From assembly GCA_903886975.1 (NCBI GenBank), contig CAISOB010000046.1:1-64000 (forward strand): DNA of 64,000 nt, given 5' to 3'. The DNA is from an uncultured beta proteobacterium. Its GTDB lineage: Bacteria; Pseudomonadota; Gammaproteobacteria; Burkholderiales; Rhodocyclaceae. The position numbers were made by a program, and so were the translations under genes. The notes below the pieces were generated by a model, which was not told where the DNA came from, did not search any database, and was given only the letters and a program-made list of their open reading frames with translations. Below, one piece after another: positions 9,321 through 18,592 of this stretch (within the stretch, counting starts at the first letter, position 1; each line of letters opens with the position of its first letter).

Positions 9321-9383
9321 CTATCGGCTTGGCCGTGGTTGGAGTGCCGATCCGGCATTCGGTTTCACGCCTCGAGCCGATAG
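9321..9383 (-). promoter_or_regulatory. Inverted repeat in the gltA leader
   Basis: CTATCGGCT at 9321-9329 pairs perfectly with AGCCGATAG at 9375-9383. Inside the 45-base loop a smaller hairpin, TGCCG-ATC-CGGCA, spans 9345-9357. The outer stem ends directly before the gltA ribosome site, so folding could affect initiation. No U-tract follows, so it is not a simple terminator. A regulatory role is inferred. Confidence 0.35.
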
Positions 9384-9409
9384 ATCCCCGCTAAGGTCGG
9401 TCGCTAGCG

Positions 9410-9793
9410 TCAAACCTTCACGAACAGTGTCACCAGCGGTGCGCCGCCGACTTGCCGGCTCCAGTGACCGTGGATCGCCGGGTCGAAGGTCGCGCCCGCC
9501 GGCAGGGTATCAGCCGAATAGAAATGCTCGCCGGCGGCAAACACGCGCGAACTGCCGTCAGCAAGGCCGATCTCCATCGCGCCGCTGAGGATGAACACCC
9601 ATTGCGGCGCGCCGGTGCAGTGCTGCTGGCTGCGAAACCCGACCGGACTCTCGCGCAGCTGCAAACCGGTAGCCGGCAGAATCGCCGACAGGCGCGTCGC
9701 CGGCGTGCCTTCGCCTAGCTCGATGGGCGCCGCGCGAAACTTGGCGCGGCCATCGCTATCGGTGTAAAGAACGACTTGAGTGAAACTGCTCAT
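9410..9793 (-). CDS. Cupin-domain protein
   Basis: A 127-residue single-domain cupin, a small beta-barrel fold often found in metal-dependent enzymes or sensors. The two cupin motifs are recognisable but divergent: a first segment around SQQHCTGAPQWVFILSG and a second around AGEHFYSADTLPAGATFDP. The His content of motif 1 is reduced compared with metal-binding cupins, so metal binding is uncertain. The ATG has AAGGAA upstream. It lies just before gltA on the same strand, about 100 bases away. The function is unknown. Confidence 0.75.
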   Translation of the reverse strand: MSSFTQVVLYTDSDGRAKFRAAPIELGEGTPATRLSAILPATGLQLRESPVGFRSQQHCTGAPQWVFILSGAMEIGLADGSSRVFAAGEHFYSADTLPAGATFDPAIHGHWSRQVGGAPLVTLFVKV

Positions 9794-9851
9794 GGTGATT
9801 CCTTAGTACGAATGGAAGGGAAGCAGATAGTGCTGCCTTTGCCGCCCTTTA

Positions 9852-10265
9852 TCAACCACGCGTGCCATCGTCCCTGGGATCCGGCTCGCCGGCGAGCAAG
9901 GCGCGCATGCCGACATAGGGCTTTTCCTCGGTGTCGATCGCGTCCGCGGCGGTGCCAGTCGGAGACAAACGCGCGACCTCCGCGGCCAGCGCACGATTCT
10001 GCCCCTGGCTCTCGGCCAGCTCACGCTCGAGTTCGGCGACGCGCCGGCGCAAGCGGGCGGCCATCCACTGCCGGCGAATGACCGCCGGCGACGAAAGCAG
10101 GCCGGTAATCAGCACGCCGAGACCGAGGGCGATCAGCAGCACCAGCGCCAGCGATCCCTCGAAATGCCAGACGGCCAGCGTCACCGCGACGGGAATGTTG
10201 TTTTGCAAGGCGAAGAGAACAGCGACAATGGCAAAGACGATACCGAGAACGAGGACGAGTTGCAT
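9852..10265 (-). CDS. LapA/DUF1049 family inner-membrane protein
   Basis: A 137-residue membrane protein with two N-terminal transmembrane helices (about residues 4-22 and 38-58). Between them is the family-typical FALQNNIPVAVTLAVWHFEGS stretch. After the helices comes a predicted coiled coil (about 68-95) and a loose tail. LapA (YciS) assists lipopolysaccharide assembly control through LapB in enterobacteria, but no lapB is next to it here. GGAG precedes the ATG. Placement in the family is by topology and the QN motif; a direct role in LPS is inferred. Confidence 0.72.
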   Translation of the reverse strand: MQLVLVLGIVFAIVAVLFALQNNIPVAVTLAVWHFEGSLALVLLIALGLGVLITGLLSSPAVIRRQWMAARLRRRVAELERELAESQGQNRALAAEVARLSPTGTAADAIDTEEKPYVGMRALLAGEPDPRDDGTRG

Positions 10266-10361
10266 CGATTTGCTCCCGCAAATTGAAATCCCAGCCGCCG
10301 CAGCGCAAGCAGCTACAAATGTTGACCGCCAATACGCCGAATAAGTGCCGCAAAGCGGCAG

Positions 10362-12299
10362 TCAGCCTTCGGCGGCCTCGATTGCTTCAGAAATCGTCAG
10401 CCATTGTTCCTCGTGCCCGGCGAGTTCGTCGTCGATCTGCTTGAGTTCAAGCCCAAGCTCCCCGATCGCCTGCGGCGGCAGCGGCGTCGATAGCCGCGCT
10501 TCGAGTGCGTGCTTGCGCGCCTGCAAGCCGAGCATCAGCTGTTCGAGTTTGCCCAGGTCGCGCTTCAAGGTCTTGACCCGGGCGCTGACCTGCTTGCTGG
10601 CCGTCACCGGTAACGGCGCCTGGGTAGCGACGTCCTTGGCGTCCTTGAGCGACGCCTTCAATTCCTCGCGCGCGCGCTTCGCTTCGTCGAGCAGGTAGCG
10701 CTGGTAGTCGTCGAGGTCGCCGTCGAAGGGTTCGATGCCGCCGCGCGAGACCAGCCAGAACTCGTCGCACACCGAACGCAACAGCGAGCGGTCGTGGCTG
10801 ACCAGCATCACCGTGCCCTCGAATTCATTGAGCGCCATCGACAGCGCTTCGCGCGTCGCGAGGTCCAGATGGTTGGTCGGCTCGTCGAGGAGCAGCAGAT
10901 TGGGCCGCTGCCAGACGATCATGCACAGCACAAGCCGCGCTTTCTCGCCGCCACTCATCGTACCGACCGCTTGCTTGACCATGTCGCCGGAAAAATTGAA
11001 GGTGCCGAGGAAAGTGCGCAAGTCCTGCTCGCGCCCGCTTTGTCCGGCCGGCAAGCCGAGTTTGGCCATGCGCACCATGTGTTCGAGCGGGTTGTCGAGC
11101 GGTCGCAGCACGTCGAGTTCCTGTTGCGCAAAATAGCCGACGTTGAGCCCTTTGCCTTCGGTGACGATGCCGCTGGTCGGCGCGAGAACCCTGGCTATCG
11201 TCTTGACTAAAGTAGACTTGCCCTGGCCGTTGGCGCCGAGAATGCCGATGCGCTGGCCGGCCAGCACCGACTTGCTGATGCCGCGCACGATCACCGTCGG
11301 CGGCGTTCCGGCCGGCGCATCCTCCGGCGGCGGATAGCCGAACGAGGCATCCACCATGGCCAGCATCGGGTTGGGCAGATTGGCCGGCTCCTTGAATTCG
11401 AAGGTGAAATCCGCGGAAGCGAGCACCGGTGCCAGGCGCTCCATGCGCTCGAGCGCCTTGACCCGGCTCTGCGCCTGCTTGGCCTTGGTCGCTTTGGCCT
11501 TGAAGCGCGTGATGAACTTGGTCAGGTGGGCGATCTTGTCCTGCTGTTTGACGTAGGCGTTCTGCTGCAACTCGAGCTGCTGCGCGCGCATGTCCTCGAA
11601 AGTGCTGTAGTTGCCGCCGTAGCGCGTCAGCTTGCCAGCGTCGATATGCAGGGTCACTGCGGTCACCGCATCGAGGAACTCGCGGTCGTGGCTGATCACC
11701 ACCATCGTTCCCTCGTAGCGCTTGAGCCAGGATTCGAGCCAGACTAGGGCGTCGAGGTCGAGGTGGTTGGTCGGTTCGTCAAGCAGCAGCAGGTCGGACG
11801 GGCACATCAGCGCACGCGCCAGTTGCAGGCGCATACGCCAGCCGCCCGAGAAACTGTTCACCGGCTTGGATAATTCGGTAGTCTTGAACCCAAGGCCGAG
11901 AATGAGTGCCTGAGCACGCGCCTGCGCATCGTGCGCGCCGGCGTCGTGCAATGCCATATAGGCATGCGCCATGCGCTCGCCATCATTGCCCGTTTCGGCA
12001 GCCTGCACTTCAGCCTCGGCCGCCATCAGCGCGCTATCGCCCTCGATGACGAAATCGGTCGCGCTCTGATCGGTCTCCGGCATCTCCTGCGCGACCTGCG
12101 CCATGCGCCACTGCGCCGGCAGGAAAAAATCGCCGGCGTCTTCATGCAGCGTACCGTTGAACAGAGCGAACAGCGTCGACTTGCCGGCGCCGTTGCGCCC
12201 GACCAGGCCGACCTTCTCGCCCGGATTGAGCGTCATTGAAGCGTTGTCGAGCAGCACCTTGGCGCTGCGGCGCAGGGTGACGCTCTTGAGGGTGATCAT
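10362..12299 (-). CDS. ABC-F family ATPase (YheS-like)
   Basis: A 645-residue protein with two ABC ATPase domains and no membrane part, typical of ribosome-associated ABC-F translation factors. Domain 1 has GRNGAGKST, the signature FSGGWRMRLQ and LLLLDEPTNHLD. Domain 2 has GANGQGKST, MSGGEKARL and a second LLLLDEPTNHLD. The linker between them is Lys/Gln-rich (KAKATKAKQAQSR), and the C-terminus forms a coiled coil. Start at 12299 was chosen because the product then begins MITLKSV directly at the first domain; an upstream extension has no family match. Closest in layout to YheS. Confidence 0.9.
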   Translation of the reverse strand: MITLKSVTLRRSAKVLLDNASMTLNPGEKVGLVGRNGAGKSTLFALFNGTLHEDAGDFFLPAQWRMAQVAQEMPETDQSATDFVIEGDSALMAAEAEVQAAETGNDGERMAHAYMALHDAGAHDAQARAQALILGLGFKTTELSKPVNSFSGGWRMRLQLARALMCPSDLLLLDEPTNHLDLDALVWLESWLKRYEGTMVVISHDREFLDAVTAVTLHIDAGKLTRYGGNYSTFEDMRAQQLELQQNAYVKQQDKIAHLTKFITRFKAKATKAKQAQSRVKALERMERLAPVLASADFTFEFKEPANLPNPMLAMVDASFGYPPPEDAPAGTPPTVIVRGISKSVLAGQRIGILGANGQGKSTLVKTIARVLAPTSGIVTEGKGLNVGYFAQQELDVLRPLDNPLEHMVRMAKLGLPAGQSGREQDLRTFLGTFNFSGDMVKQAVGTMSGGEKARLVLCMIVWQRPNLLLLDEPTNHLDLATREALSMALNEFEGTVMLVSHDRSLLRSVCDEFWLVSRGGIEPFDGDLDDYQRYLLDEAKRAREELKASLKDAKDVATQAPLPVTASKQVSARVKTLKRDLGKLEQLMLGLQARKHALEARLSTPLPPQAIGELGLELKQIDDELAGHEEQWLTISEAIEAAEG

Positions 12300-12330
12300 G
12301 AAATGAACCTTGAAAAGCGGGAGCTTTCTC

Positions 12331-13197
12331 TCAACGAAAAACCACCGTCTTGTTGCCATGCACCAGCACGCGGTCCTCGAGGTGGTAGCGCAGGCCGCGC
12401 GCCAGCACCGCTTTTTCGATGTCCTTGCCGTAGCGCACCATGTCGGCGACCGAGTCGGAATGGTCGATGCGGATCACGTCCTGTTCGATGATCGGTCCCT
12501 GATCGAGATCCGCCGTGACGTAATGGCAGGTCGCGCCGATCAGCTTGACGCCGCGCTGGTAGGCCTGATGGTACGGCTTGGCGCCGACGAAACTCGGCAG
12601 GAAGGAATGGTGGATATTGATGATCTGGCCCGGGTAGGCCGCGCACATTGCCGGCGGGATGATCTGCATGTAGCGCGCCAGAACCATGGTGTCGCCCCTG
12701 ACCTCCTCGTAGAGGCGATGCACTTCGGCGTAAGCCGCTTCCTTGTCGTCCGGGTTGACCGGAACATGATGGAAGGGGATGCCGTGCCATTCGACGAAAC
12801 TCTTGAAGGCATCGTGGTTCGAGATGACGCAGGGAATCTCGATGTCGAGTTCCTTCGACTGCCAACGTGCCAGCAAGTCATAAAGACAGTGCTCCTGCTG
12901 GCTGACGAAGATGACGACGCGTTTTTTAACCGCCGAATCGCTGATTTTCCAGTCCATCTGCATTTCTTCGGCGATTGGAAGAAAGCGTTCCCTGAACTCG
13001 GCAAGATGGAAAGGCAGCGAATCGGCTTTGACTTCAAGACGCATGAAATAACGGCTGCCGCCGTTGGCGTCGTCCGAGTGGTAACTCGATTCGAGGATCC
13101 AGCCATGCTGCTCGGCAATGAAGCCCGAGACGCGGGCGACGATGCCGACGCGGTCGGGGCAGGAAGCGGAAAGCGTGTAGTAGCGCTGACTGTGCAT
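12331..13197 (-). CDS. purU: Formyltetrahydrofolate deformylase
   Basis: A 288-residue PurU that hydrolyses 10-formyltetrahydrofolate to formate and tetrahydrofolate, balancing one-carbon pools and supplying formate for purine synthesis. The N-terminal ACT domain (about residues 6-85) is followed by a formyltransferase-type catalytic domain. That domain carries the active-site NIHHSFLP segment and LDQGPIIEQD with the catalytic Asp. Length matches the family. It follows thrH after six bases on the same strand and precedes the ABC-F gene, which it nearly abuts. Confidence 0.95.
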   Translation of the reverse strand: MHSQRYYTLSASCPDRVGIVARVSGFIAEQHGWILESSYHSDDANGGSRYFMRLEVKADSLPFHLAEFRERFLPIAEEMQMDWKISDSAVKKRVVIFVSQQEHCLYDLLARWQSKELDIEIPCVISNHDAFKSFVEWHGIPFHHVPVNPDDKEAAYAEVHRLYEEVRGDTMVLARYMQIIPPAMCAAYPGQIINIHHSFLPSFVGAKPYHQAYQRGVKLIGATCHYVTADLDQGPIIEQDVIRIDHSDSVADMVRYGKDIEKAVLARGLRYHLEDRVLVHGNKTVVFR

Positions 13198-13203
13198 GGC
13201 GGC

Positions 13204-13824
13204 CTAGGCGATCTCGGGCACGCGGGCAAAGGCCCGGTCGATTTCCGCGCGCAGTTCGTCGAAGCTGTAGGTCACCGGATACTGCGGGAATTCGCGAATC
13301 ACGTTCTGCGGCGGATGGAAGAGAATGCCGGCGTGCGCTTCGCCGAGCATCGCCGTATCGTTGTACGAGTCACCGGCGGCGACCACCGTGAAATTCATTT
13401 CCTTGAAGCGCTTGACCGCCTCGCGCTTCTGCTCCGGCATGCGCAGGTGATAATTGACGACCACGCCCGCGGCGTCGACTTCGAGACTGTGGCAGAACAG
13501 CGTGGGCCAGGCGAGTTGACGCATCAGCGGATGCGCAAATTCATAAAAAGTGTCGGAAAGAATGACGACCTCGTAGTCTTCGCGCAAGCGATCGAGAAAA
13601 TCCCGCGCACCCGGCACCGGCCCCATGGCGCAAATCACCTTCTGAATGTCGGGCAGTCCGAGCTTGTTTTCGGCGAGCAGCTTGAGCCGGGACTTCATCA
13701 GCTTGTCGTAGTTCGGCTCGTCGCGCGTCGTGCGGCTCAACTCCGGAATACCCGTCTTTTCGGCGAAGGTGATCCAGATTTCGGGGACAAGCACACCCTC
13801 GAGGTCGAGGCAGACGATCTTCAC
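13204..13824 (-). CDS. thrH: Phosphoserine phosphatase / homoserine phosphotransferase ThrH
   Basis: A 206-residue HAD-superfamily enzyme of the ThrH type, known to dephosphorylate phosphoserine and to transfer phosphate to homoserine. The start is GTG at 13824, with GGAG six bases upstream; the product then begins with the HAD nucleophile motif CLDLEGVL (Asp7, Glu9). Later motifs are VVILSDTFYEF and the acidic AAGDSYNDTAML. Length equals known ThrH proteins. It forms a two-gene unit with purU. Confidence 0.92.
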   Translation of the reverse strand: MKIVCLDLEGVLVPEIWITFAEKTGIPELSRTTRDEPNYDKLMKSRLKLLAENKLGLPDIQKVICAMGPVPGARDFLDRLREDYEVVILSDTFYEFAHPLMRQLAWPTLFCHSLEVDAAGVVVNYHLRMPEQKREAVKRFKEMNFTVVAAGDSYNDTAMLGEAHAGILFHPPQNVIREFPQYPVTYSFDELRAEIDRAFARVPEIA

Positions 13825-13973
13825 AAGGAACTCCAGTGGTCTGATGTAGAAGGCAACCGCGCATTTTACCAAACTGCAGCCGCCTGCAGGCACCGGATTT
13901 CGCGCGGAACCGGCGCCTTCGCTGGTGTTGGCGAGCAAAAACGTCTAGTTTACGCGCTCGGAGGAAACAGATA

Positions 13974-14603
13974 ATGGGTATTCGCTATTCGCTGGTCGGC
14001 GCTCTGCTCGTCGGCTCGCTGCTCGTCAGCCACAGTCTTTGGGCACAGTCCTCAGCCGCCACCCCGGCCGCCGATAAACCGCAGACACTCGAACAAGCCG
14101 CGCAACAGCGCGCGCGCGCCGAAGATATGCGCAAGGAGGCCGATAAACGCTACGCTGCCGACGAAGCCGAATGCTACAAGAAATTTCTGGTAAACGCCTG
14201 CCTCGATACCGCCAAGAAGGCGCACACCAAGACCATACTCGAAGCGCGCAAGATCGACACTCCGGCGCGCGAGTTTCAGCGCGAGACGAAACGCGCCGAA
14301 GCCGATGCCAAGGATCAGCAGCGTGCCGTTGACTTGCCGCGCCGCAAGGCCGAGCAACAGCAACAGGCTGCAGACTATCGCGCCGAAGAAGCCGCGAAGG
14401 CCGCCGAACGCGAGAACAAGAAAGCGGCTAAAGCTCGGCAAGCCGTCGAAGGGCGCGAGAAAACCGCCGCGCAACAGGCCAAGCGCGAGGCAAAACAGCA
14501 ACAGCGCGCAAAAAAGGACGCCGAACGCGCGGCGAAAAAAGCCAAGGCCGATGCCAAGGCGCAGGCCAAGGCAGCAGCCGCGGCCGGGGCGGCAGCTAAC
14601 TGA
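13974..14603 (+). CDS. Exported Lys/Ala/Gln-rich coiled-coil protein
   Basis: A 209-residue exported protein of unknown function. A signal peptide ends near LWAQ-SS (about residue 25). Two cysteines in ECYKKF and NACLDTAKK (about residues 66 and 75) may form a disulfide. From about residue 90 on, the sequence is a highly charged helix rich in Lys, Arg, Ala, Glu and Gln, ending in an Ala-rich tail. Such proteins occur in many betaproteobacteria as uncharacterised periplasmic proteins. GGAGG precedes the ATG. It is divergent from thrH and upstream of the exporter genes, with 189 bases between. Confidence 0.75.
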   Translation: MGIRYSLVGALLVGSLLVSHSLWAQSSAATPAADKPQTLEQAAQQRARAEDMRKEADKRYAADEAECYKKFLVNACLDTAKKAHTKTILEARKIDTPAREFQRETKRAEADAKDQQRAVDLPRRKAEQQQQAADYRAEEAAKAAERENKKAAKARQAVEGREKTAAQQAKREAKQQQRAKKDAERAAKKAKADAKAQAKAAAAAGAAAN

Positions 14604-14792
14604 AGATGGCCGCTGTCAACTTTCCCCCGACCCGCCGTTGTCCGTGGCGCGGGAAGCCCTCTGACAAGGGGCGTGGGCTGAGAACTTAACTCTGCCATAA
14701 TCCGTCTTCATAAGTGTTCGACGGCGGCGCTCGCCGGGCTTAGCGGTTGCCTGTATCCGTTGCCGCTGGACCGAGGACAGGACGAAGGGTTC

Positions 14793-15764
14793 ATGATGAA
14801 GATATCCCTGCAGCGCTGGCTGATCCTGGCTGCTGCCCTGGCGGCTTCCGCCGGCTGCGGAAAAGATGTCGCGCCGGGCTATCCGGGCTACATCGAAGGC
14901 GAGTATCTCTACCTCGCCGCGCCGCAATCCGGTTACCTCAAGTCGCTCGACGCGCCGCGCGGCACCCGTGTCGATGCCGGCCAACTGTTATTCGCCATCG
15001 CCACCGATCCCGATGCGCAGGCGCTCGCCGAAGCCGAAGCGCGTACCGGTTCGGCGCGCGAGAAGGTCGAAAATCTCCGGGAGCCGCATCGCCAGCCTGA
15101 AATCGCCGCGCTCGAAGCCAATCTGAACGCCGCACAAGCCGCCCTGCGCCTGGCCCGCACGCGACTGCAGCAACAGACCGCGCTGGCGCAGGCCAAGTTC
15201 GTCTCGCAAGCGGCACTCGACGATGCGCGCAGCGCCTACGATCAAGCGGCAGCGCAAGCCGAATCGGCGCGCCAGCAGTTGGCGACCTACCAAGCGACGC
15301 TCGGCCGGGCGGCCGAGGTGCGCGGCGCCGAAGCAGACTTGCAGGCGGCCGCTGCATTGGCCGCACAAAAGCGCTGGGTGGTCGAGAGAAAGACGGTGAC
15401 CGCGCCGGCCGCCGGCGAGATTGCCGAGACCTATTACCGCCCCGGCGAATGGGTGGCGGCTGGCGCCGCCGTCGCCAGCCTCTTGCCCGACGCACGTCGA
15501 CGCCTGCGTTTTTTCGTTCCCGAGACGATCGTCGGGGGATTGCGTACCGGCCAGGCCATCGAGGCCGGCTGCGACGGTTGCGCGGCGACTATCCGCGCCA
15601 CCATCGATTTCATCGCACCGCAGGCGGAGTACACGCCGCCGGTGATCTACAGCCGCGGCAGCCGCGAGAAACTGGTGTTCCGTGTCGAAGCGGCGCCTGC
15701 GCCGGAGCAGGCGGCGACCCTGCGCCCGGGATTGCCGATCGATGTTCGCCTCATTGCGCGCTGA
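14793..15764 (+). CDS. HlyD-family membrane fusion protein
   Basis: A 323-residue periplasmic adaptor of an ABC-2 export system. The hydrophobic N-terminus runs into SAGCGKD, which could be a lipoprotein signal with the Cys as acylation site, though the residue at -3 is unusual. The middle is a coiled-coil hairpin (about residues 70-190), flanked by lipoyl-like halves; the second contains KTVTAPAAGEIAE and the C-terminal beta domain follows. AAGGG precedes two adjacent ATGs; the first is used. It ends one base before the ATPase gene. YhiI/YbhG-type adaptors have the same layout. Confidence 0.87.
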   Translation: MMKISLQRWLILAAALAASAGCGKDVAPGYPGYIEGEYLYLAAPQSGYLKSLDAPRGTRVDAGQLLFAIATDPDAQALAEAEARTGSAREKVENLREPHRQPEIAALEANLNAAQAALRLARTRLQQQTALAQAKFVSQAALDDARSAYDQAAAQAESARQQLATYQATLGRAAEVRGAEADLQAAAALAAQKRWVVERKTVTAPAAGEIAETYYRPGEWVAAGAAVASLLPDARRRLRFFVPETIVGGLRTGQAIEAGCDGCAATIRATIDFIAPQAEYTPPVIYSRGSREKLVFRVEAAPAPEQAATLRPGLPIDVRLIAR

Positions 15765-15765
15765 C

Positions 15766-16713
15766 ATGCAAACCGCGCAATCTGCGGATTCCCCGTTGGT
15801 CATCGACGTCACCGGAATCAACAAGCATTTTGGCGACAACCATGTCGTCAAGGACCTTTCGTTGCAGGTCAGGGAAGGCGAGATATTCGGCTTTCTCGGT
15901 CCCAACGGCAGCGGCAAGACCACTTCGATCCGCATGCTTTGCGGCCTGCTCACGCCGGACAGCGGCAGCGGCACCTGTCTCGGGCTCGACGTGATTCACG
16001 ACAGCGCGGCGATCAAACGCCAGGTCGGCTACATGACGCAACGCTTTTCGCTGTGGGAAGATCTGACGATCGGCGAGAACCTCGATTTCGTCGCCCGCAT
16101 GTTCGGCATGCAAAACCGCCGCGCAGCGGTCGATGGCGCGCTTGCCGGCCTCGGTCTCGAAGGGCGTCGCGGGCAGATCGCCGGGACGCTGTCAGGCGGC
16201 TGGAAGCAGCGCCTCTCGCTCGCCGCCTGCCTGCTGCATCAGCCGCGATTGCTGCTGCTCGACGAACCGACCGCCGGCGTAGACCCGAAAGCTCGGCGTG
16301 ATTTTTGGGAGGAAATCCACCGCCTCTCGAGCGCCGGTATCACCGTCCTGGTCTCGACGCACTACATGGACGAGGCCGAGCGCTGCCACCGCCTCGCCTA
16401 TATTTCCTACGGCACCCTGCTCGCCTCGGGCACGGCCGAAGAGGTCGTCGCCAGCCAGCATCTCTTCACCTGGGAGCTCAGCGGTCCCGACCTCGGCGAT
16501 CGCGCCGAAGAACTGCGGCAGCTGCCAGGCGCCGAACTCGTCGCCACTTTCGGCACCGTCCTGCACATCAGCGGCAGGGACAGCGCGCAGCTCGAAGCCA
16601 GCCTGCGCGTCTTCGTCGCAGGCCGCGCGCTGAAGATGGCCGCCGTCCCCGTCTCGCTCGAGGATGTCTTCATCCACCTGATGCAGGGCAGCGAAGATCC
16701 GTTCCGGGGGTGA
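15766..16713 (+). CDS. ABC transporter ATP-binding protein (ABC-2 exporter)
   Basis: A 315-residue ATPase that powers the adjacent permease. Walker A is GPNGSGKTTS, the signature is LSGGWKQRLSLA and Walker B is LLLLDEPTAGVD. The switch histidine is in STHYMDEAERC. A C-terminal extension of about 80 residues after the ATPase is typical of the YbhF/CcmA-like drug and natural-product exporters. The ATG follows the adaptor stop by one base, and the permease begins four bases after its own stop. The substrate cannot be told from sequence. Confidence 0.92.
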   Translation: MQTAQSADSPLVIDVTGINKHFGDNHVVKDLSLQVREGEIFGFLGPNGSGKTTSIRMLCGLLTPDSGSGTCLGLDVIHDSAAIKRQVGYMTQRFSLWEDLTIGENLDFVARMFGMQNRRAAVDGALAGLGLEGRRGQIAGTLSGGWKQRLSLAACLLHQPRLLLLDEPTAGVDPKARRDFWEEIHRLSSAGITVLVSTHYMDEAERCHRLAYISYGTLLASGTAEEVVASQHLFTWELSGPDLGDRAEELRQLPGAELVATFGTVLHISGRDSAQLEASLRVFVAGRALKMAAVPVSLEDVFIHLMQGSEDPFRG

Positions 16714-16717
16714 CGCG

Positions 16718-17857
16718 ATGAAGGCTTTTTCGGGTTTCTCGGGGTTTTCATTTTCGCGCTGGTTCGGCATCCTGCTCAAGGAGTTCATTCAGCTCAAGCG
16801 CGACCGGCTGACCTTCGGCATGATCGTCGGCATTCCGATCCTGCAGCTCCTGCTGTTCGGCTTTGCCATCAATTCCGATCCGCGCCAGATGCCGACCGCG
16901 GTGGTGATGGCCGATCCCGGCCCTTTCGCCCGCGCCTACCTGGCGGCGATGCAGAACAGCGATTACTTTCGCATCGTCGGCAGTGTCGATGAAGCCGAGG
17001 CGGATCGCCTGCTCGACAGCAATGCCGTGCAGTTCGTCGTGACCTTCCCGCCGGGCTTCAATCGCGACCTCTTGCGCGGCAAGTCGCCGACCCTGCTGGT
17101 CGAAGCCGACGCCACCGATCCGATGGCCGCCGGCGGTGCGATCTCGGTTCTCAACCAGTTGGGAACGCAGGTCTTCGCGCCTGACCTGCCGGGCCAGCAG
17201 CTCTCGCCAACACTACCGATCGACCTGCGCGTCCAGCGCCGCTACAACCCCGAGGGGCTGACATCGTACAACGTCGTGCCCGGCCTGCTCGGCGTGATCC
17301 TGACCATGACCATGGTGCTGATGACCGGTCTGGCGATGACCCGCGAGCGCGAGCGCGGCACCTTCGAAAACCTGTTGTCGACGCCGGCAACGCCCGTCGA
17401 GGTGATGACCGGCAAGATCGTTCCCTACATCATGATCGGCTTGCTTCAGGTCACGCTGATCCTGCTCGCCGCGCGCTGGGTGTTCGATGTGCCGATGCAG
17501 GGCAGCCTGCTCGTCCTCTACGCGGTCGTGCTGCTGTTCATTTGCGCCAACCTGACGCTCGGCATCACCTTCAGCTCGATTGCCCGCAATCAGTTGCAGG
17601 CGATGCAGATGACATTTTTCTTCTTCCTGCCGTCGATCCTGCTCTCGGGTTTCATGTTTCCGTTTCGCGGCATGCCCGATTGGGCGCAAGTGGTCGGCAA
17701 TCTCCTGCCGCTCACGCACTTTCTGGTGCTGGTGCGCGGCATCATGCTCAAGGGCAACGGCGTAACGATGCTCTGGGATCAGGTCTGGCCCATTCTGCTG
17801 TTCATGGGCCTGGTGCTCGCCCTGGGGCTAAAGACTTTCCGGCGAACGCTGGACTAG
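16718..17857 (+). CDS. ABC-2 type permease (YhhJ/YbhR-like)
   Basis: A 379-residue membrane permease. One N-terminal helix (about residues 30-48) is followed by a large periplasmic domain (to about residue 180). The C-terminal half has five hydrophobic segments, the ABC-2 layout. The RERERGTFENLLSTPATPVE segment between the first C-terminal helices is the family hallmark. Only one permease gene is present, whereas YbhFSR-type systems have two, so it probably works as a homodimer. It completes a three-gene operon with the adaptor and ATPase. Confidence 0.9.
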   Translation: MKAFSGFSGFSFSRWFGILLKEFIQLKRDRLTFGMIVGIPILQLLLFGFAINSDPRQMPTAVVMADPGPFARAYLAAMQNSDYFRIVGSVDEAEADRLLDSNAVQFVVTFPPGFNRDLLRGKSPTLLVEADATDPMAAGGAISVLNQLGTQVFAPDLPGQQLSPTLPIDLRVQRRYNPEGLTSYNVVPGLLGVILTMTMVLMTGLAMTRERERGTFENLLSTPATPVEVMTGKIVPYIMIGLLQVTLILLAARWVFDVPMQGSLLVLYAVVLLFICANLTLGITFSSIARNQLQAMQMTFFFFLPSILLSGFMFPFRGMPDWAQVVGNLLPLTHFLVLVRGIMLKGNGVTMLWDQVWPILLFMGLVLALGLKTFRRTLD

Positions 17858-17888
17858 GATTCCCGCCGCGGCTTCAGCGCGGAGAATC
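17858..17888. terminator. Possible bidirectional terminator hairpin
   Basis: Between the convergent permease and ureG genes, GATTC and CCGCG pair with CGCGG and GAATC around a seven-base loop, GCTTCAG. The arms have a small internal mismatch and the right arm lies inside the end of ureG. There is no clear T-tract, so the terminator call is tentative. Confidence 0.3.
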
Positions 17889-18554
17889 CAGCATGCCGCG
17901 CTCGAGGATGTAAGCGATGACCGTGGCCAGGCCGTCGCCGGTCTTGAGATTGGTGAACACGAAAGGCCGCTCGCCGCGCTGCGTCTTGGCATCGGCCGCC
18001 ATCACTTCAAGCGAAGCGCCGACCATCGGCGCAAGATCGGTCTTGTTGATGATCAGCAGATCCGACTTGGTGATTCCCGGTCCGCCCTTGCGCGGAATTT
18101 TTTCGCCGGCCGCGACGTCGATGACGTAGAGCGTGAGATCGGAGAGCTCCGGCGAAAACGTCGCGGCAAGATTGTCGCCGCCCGATTCGACGAGGATCAG
18201 TTGCAGGTCCGGAAAAGCGCGCTGCAGCCGATCGATGGCTTCGAGATTGATCGACGCATCCTCGCGAATGGCCGTATGCGGACAGCCGCCCGTTTCGACG
18301 CCGATGATGCGTTCGGGCGCTAGTGCCGCGTGGCTGACGAGGAATTTCGCATCTTCGGCAGTGTAGATGTCGTTGGTCACCACCGCCATCGCGATCTTTT
18401 CGCGCAAGGCAAGGCACAGCGCCAGGGTCAGCGCCGTCTTGCCGGAACCGACCGGGCCGCCGATGCCGACGCGCAGGGGCGAACCGCGCGAACTTGCGGC
18501 GGGCATGATCGTGCGTGATGGTTTGGCGCTGCGCGCAAGAGAATTGTCAGCCAT
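17874..18554 (-). CDS. ureG: Urease accessory GTPase UreG
   Basis: A 226-residue GTPase that, with UreF and UreD, delivers nickel to apo-urease. The P-loop is [12 protein letters not shown] and the metal-relay motif is [10 protein letters not shown]. The UreG hallmark [17 protein letters not shown] and the base-recognition NKTDLAP are present. The first 20 residues before SPLRVGIGG are longer than in many UreG proteins; the ATG has AGGG upstream. It is the last gene of the urea operon. Confidence 0.95.
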   Translation of the reverse strand: MADNSLARSAKPSRTIMPAASSRGSPLRVGIGGPVGSGKTALTLALCLALREKIAMAVVTNDIYTAEDAKFLVSHAALAPERIIGVETGGCPHTAIREDASINLEAIDRLQRAFPDLQLILVESGGDNLAATFSPELSDLTLYVIDVAAGEKIPRKGGPGITKSDLLIINKTDLAPMVGASLEVMAADAKTQRGERPFVFTNLKTGDGLATVIAYILERGMLDSPR

Positions 18555-18592
18555 GATTTAGGCCCTGAATGTGAATTGGCATGTTGTCAACC

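Noticed and set aside
12310..13974. A 554-codon plus-strand frame opposite purU and thrH
   Set aside because: Covers two well-supported genes on the other strand and has no recognisable motif.
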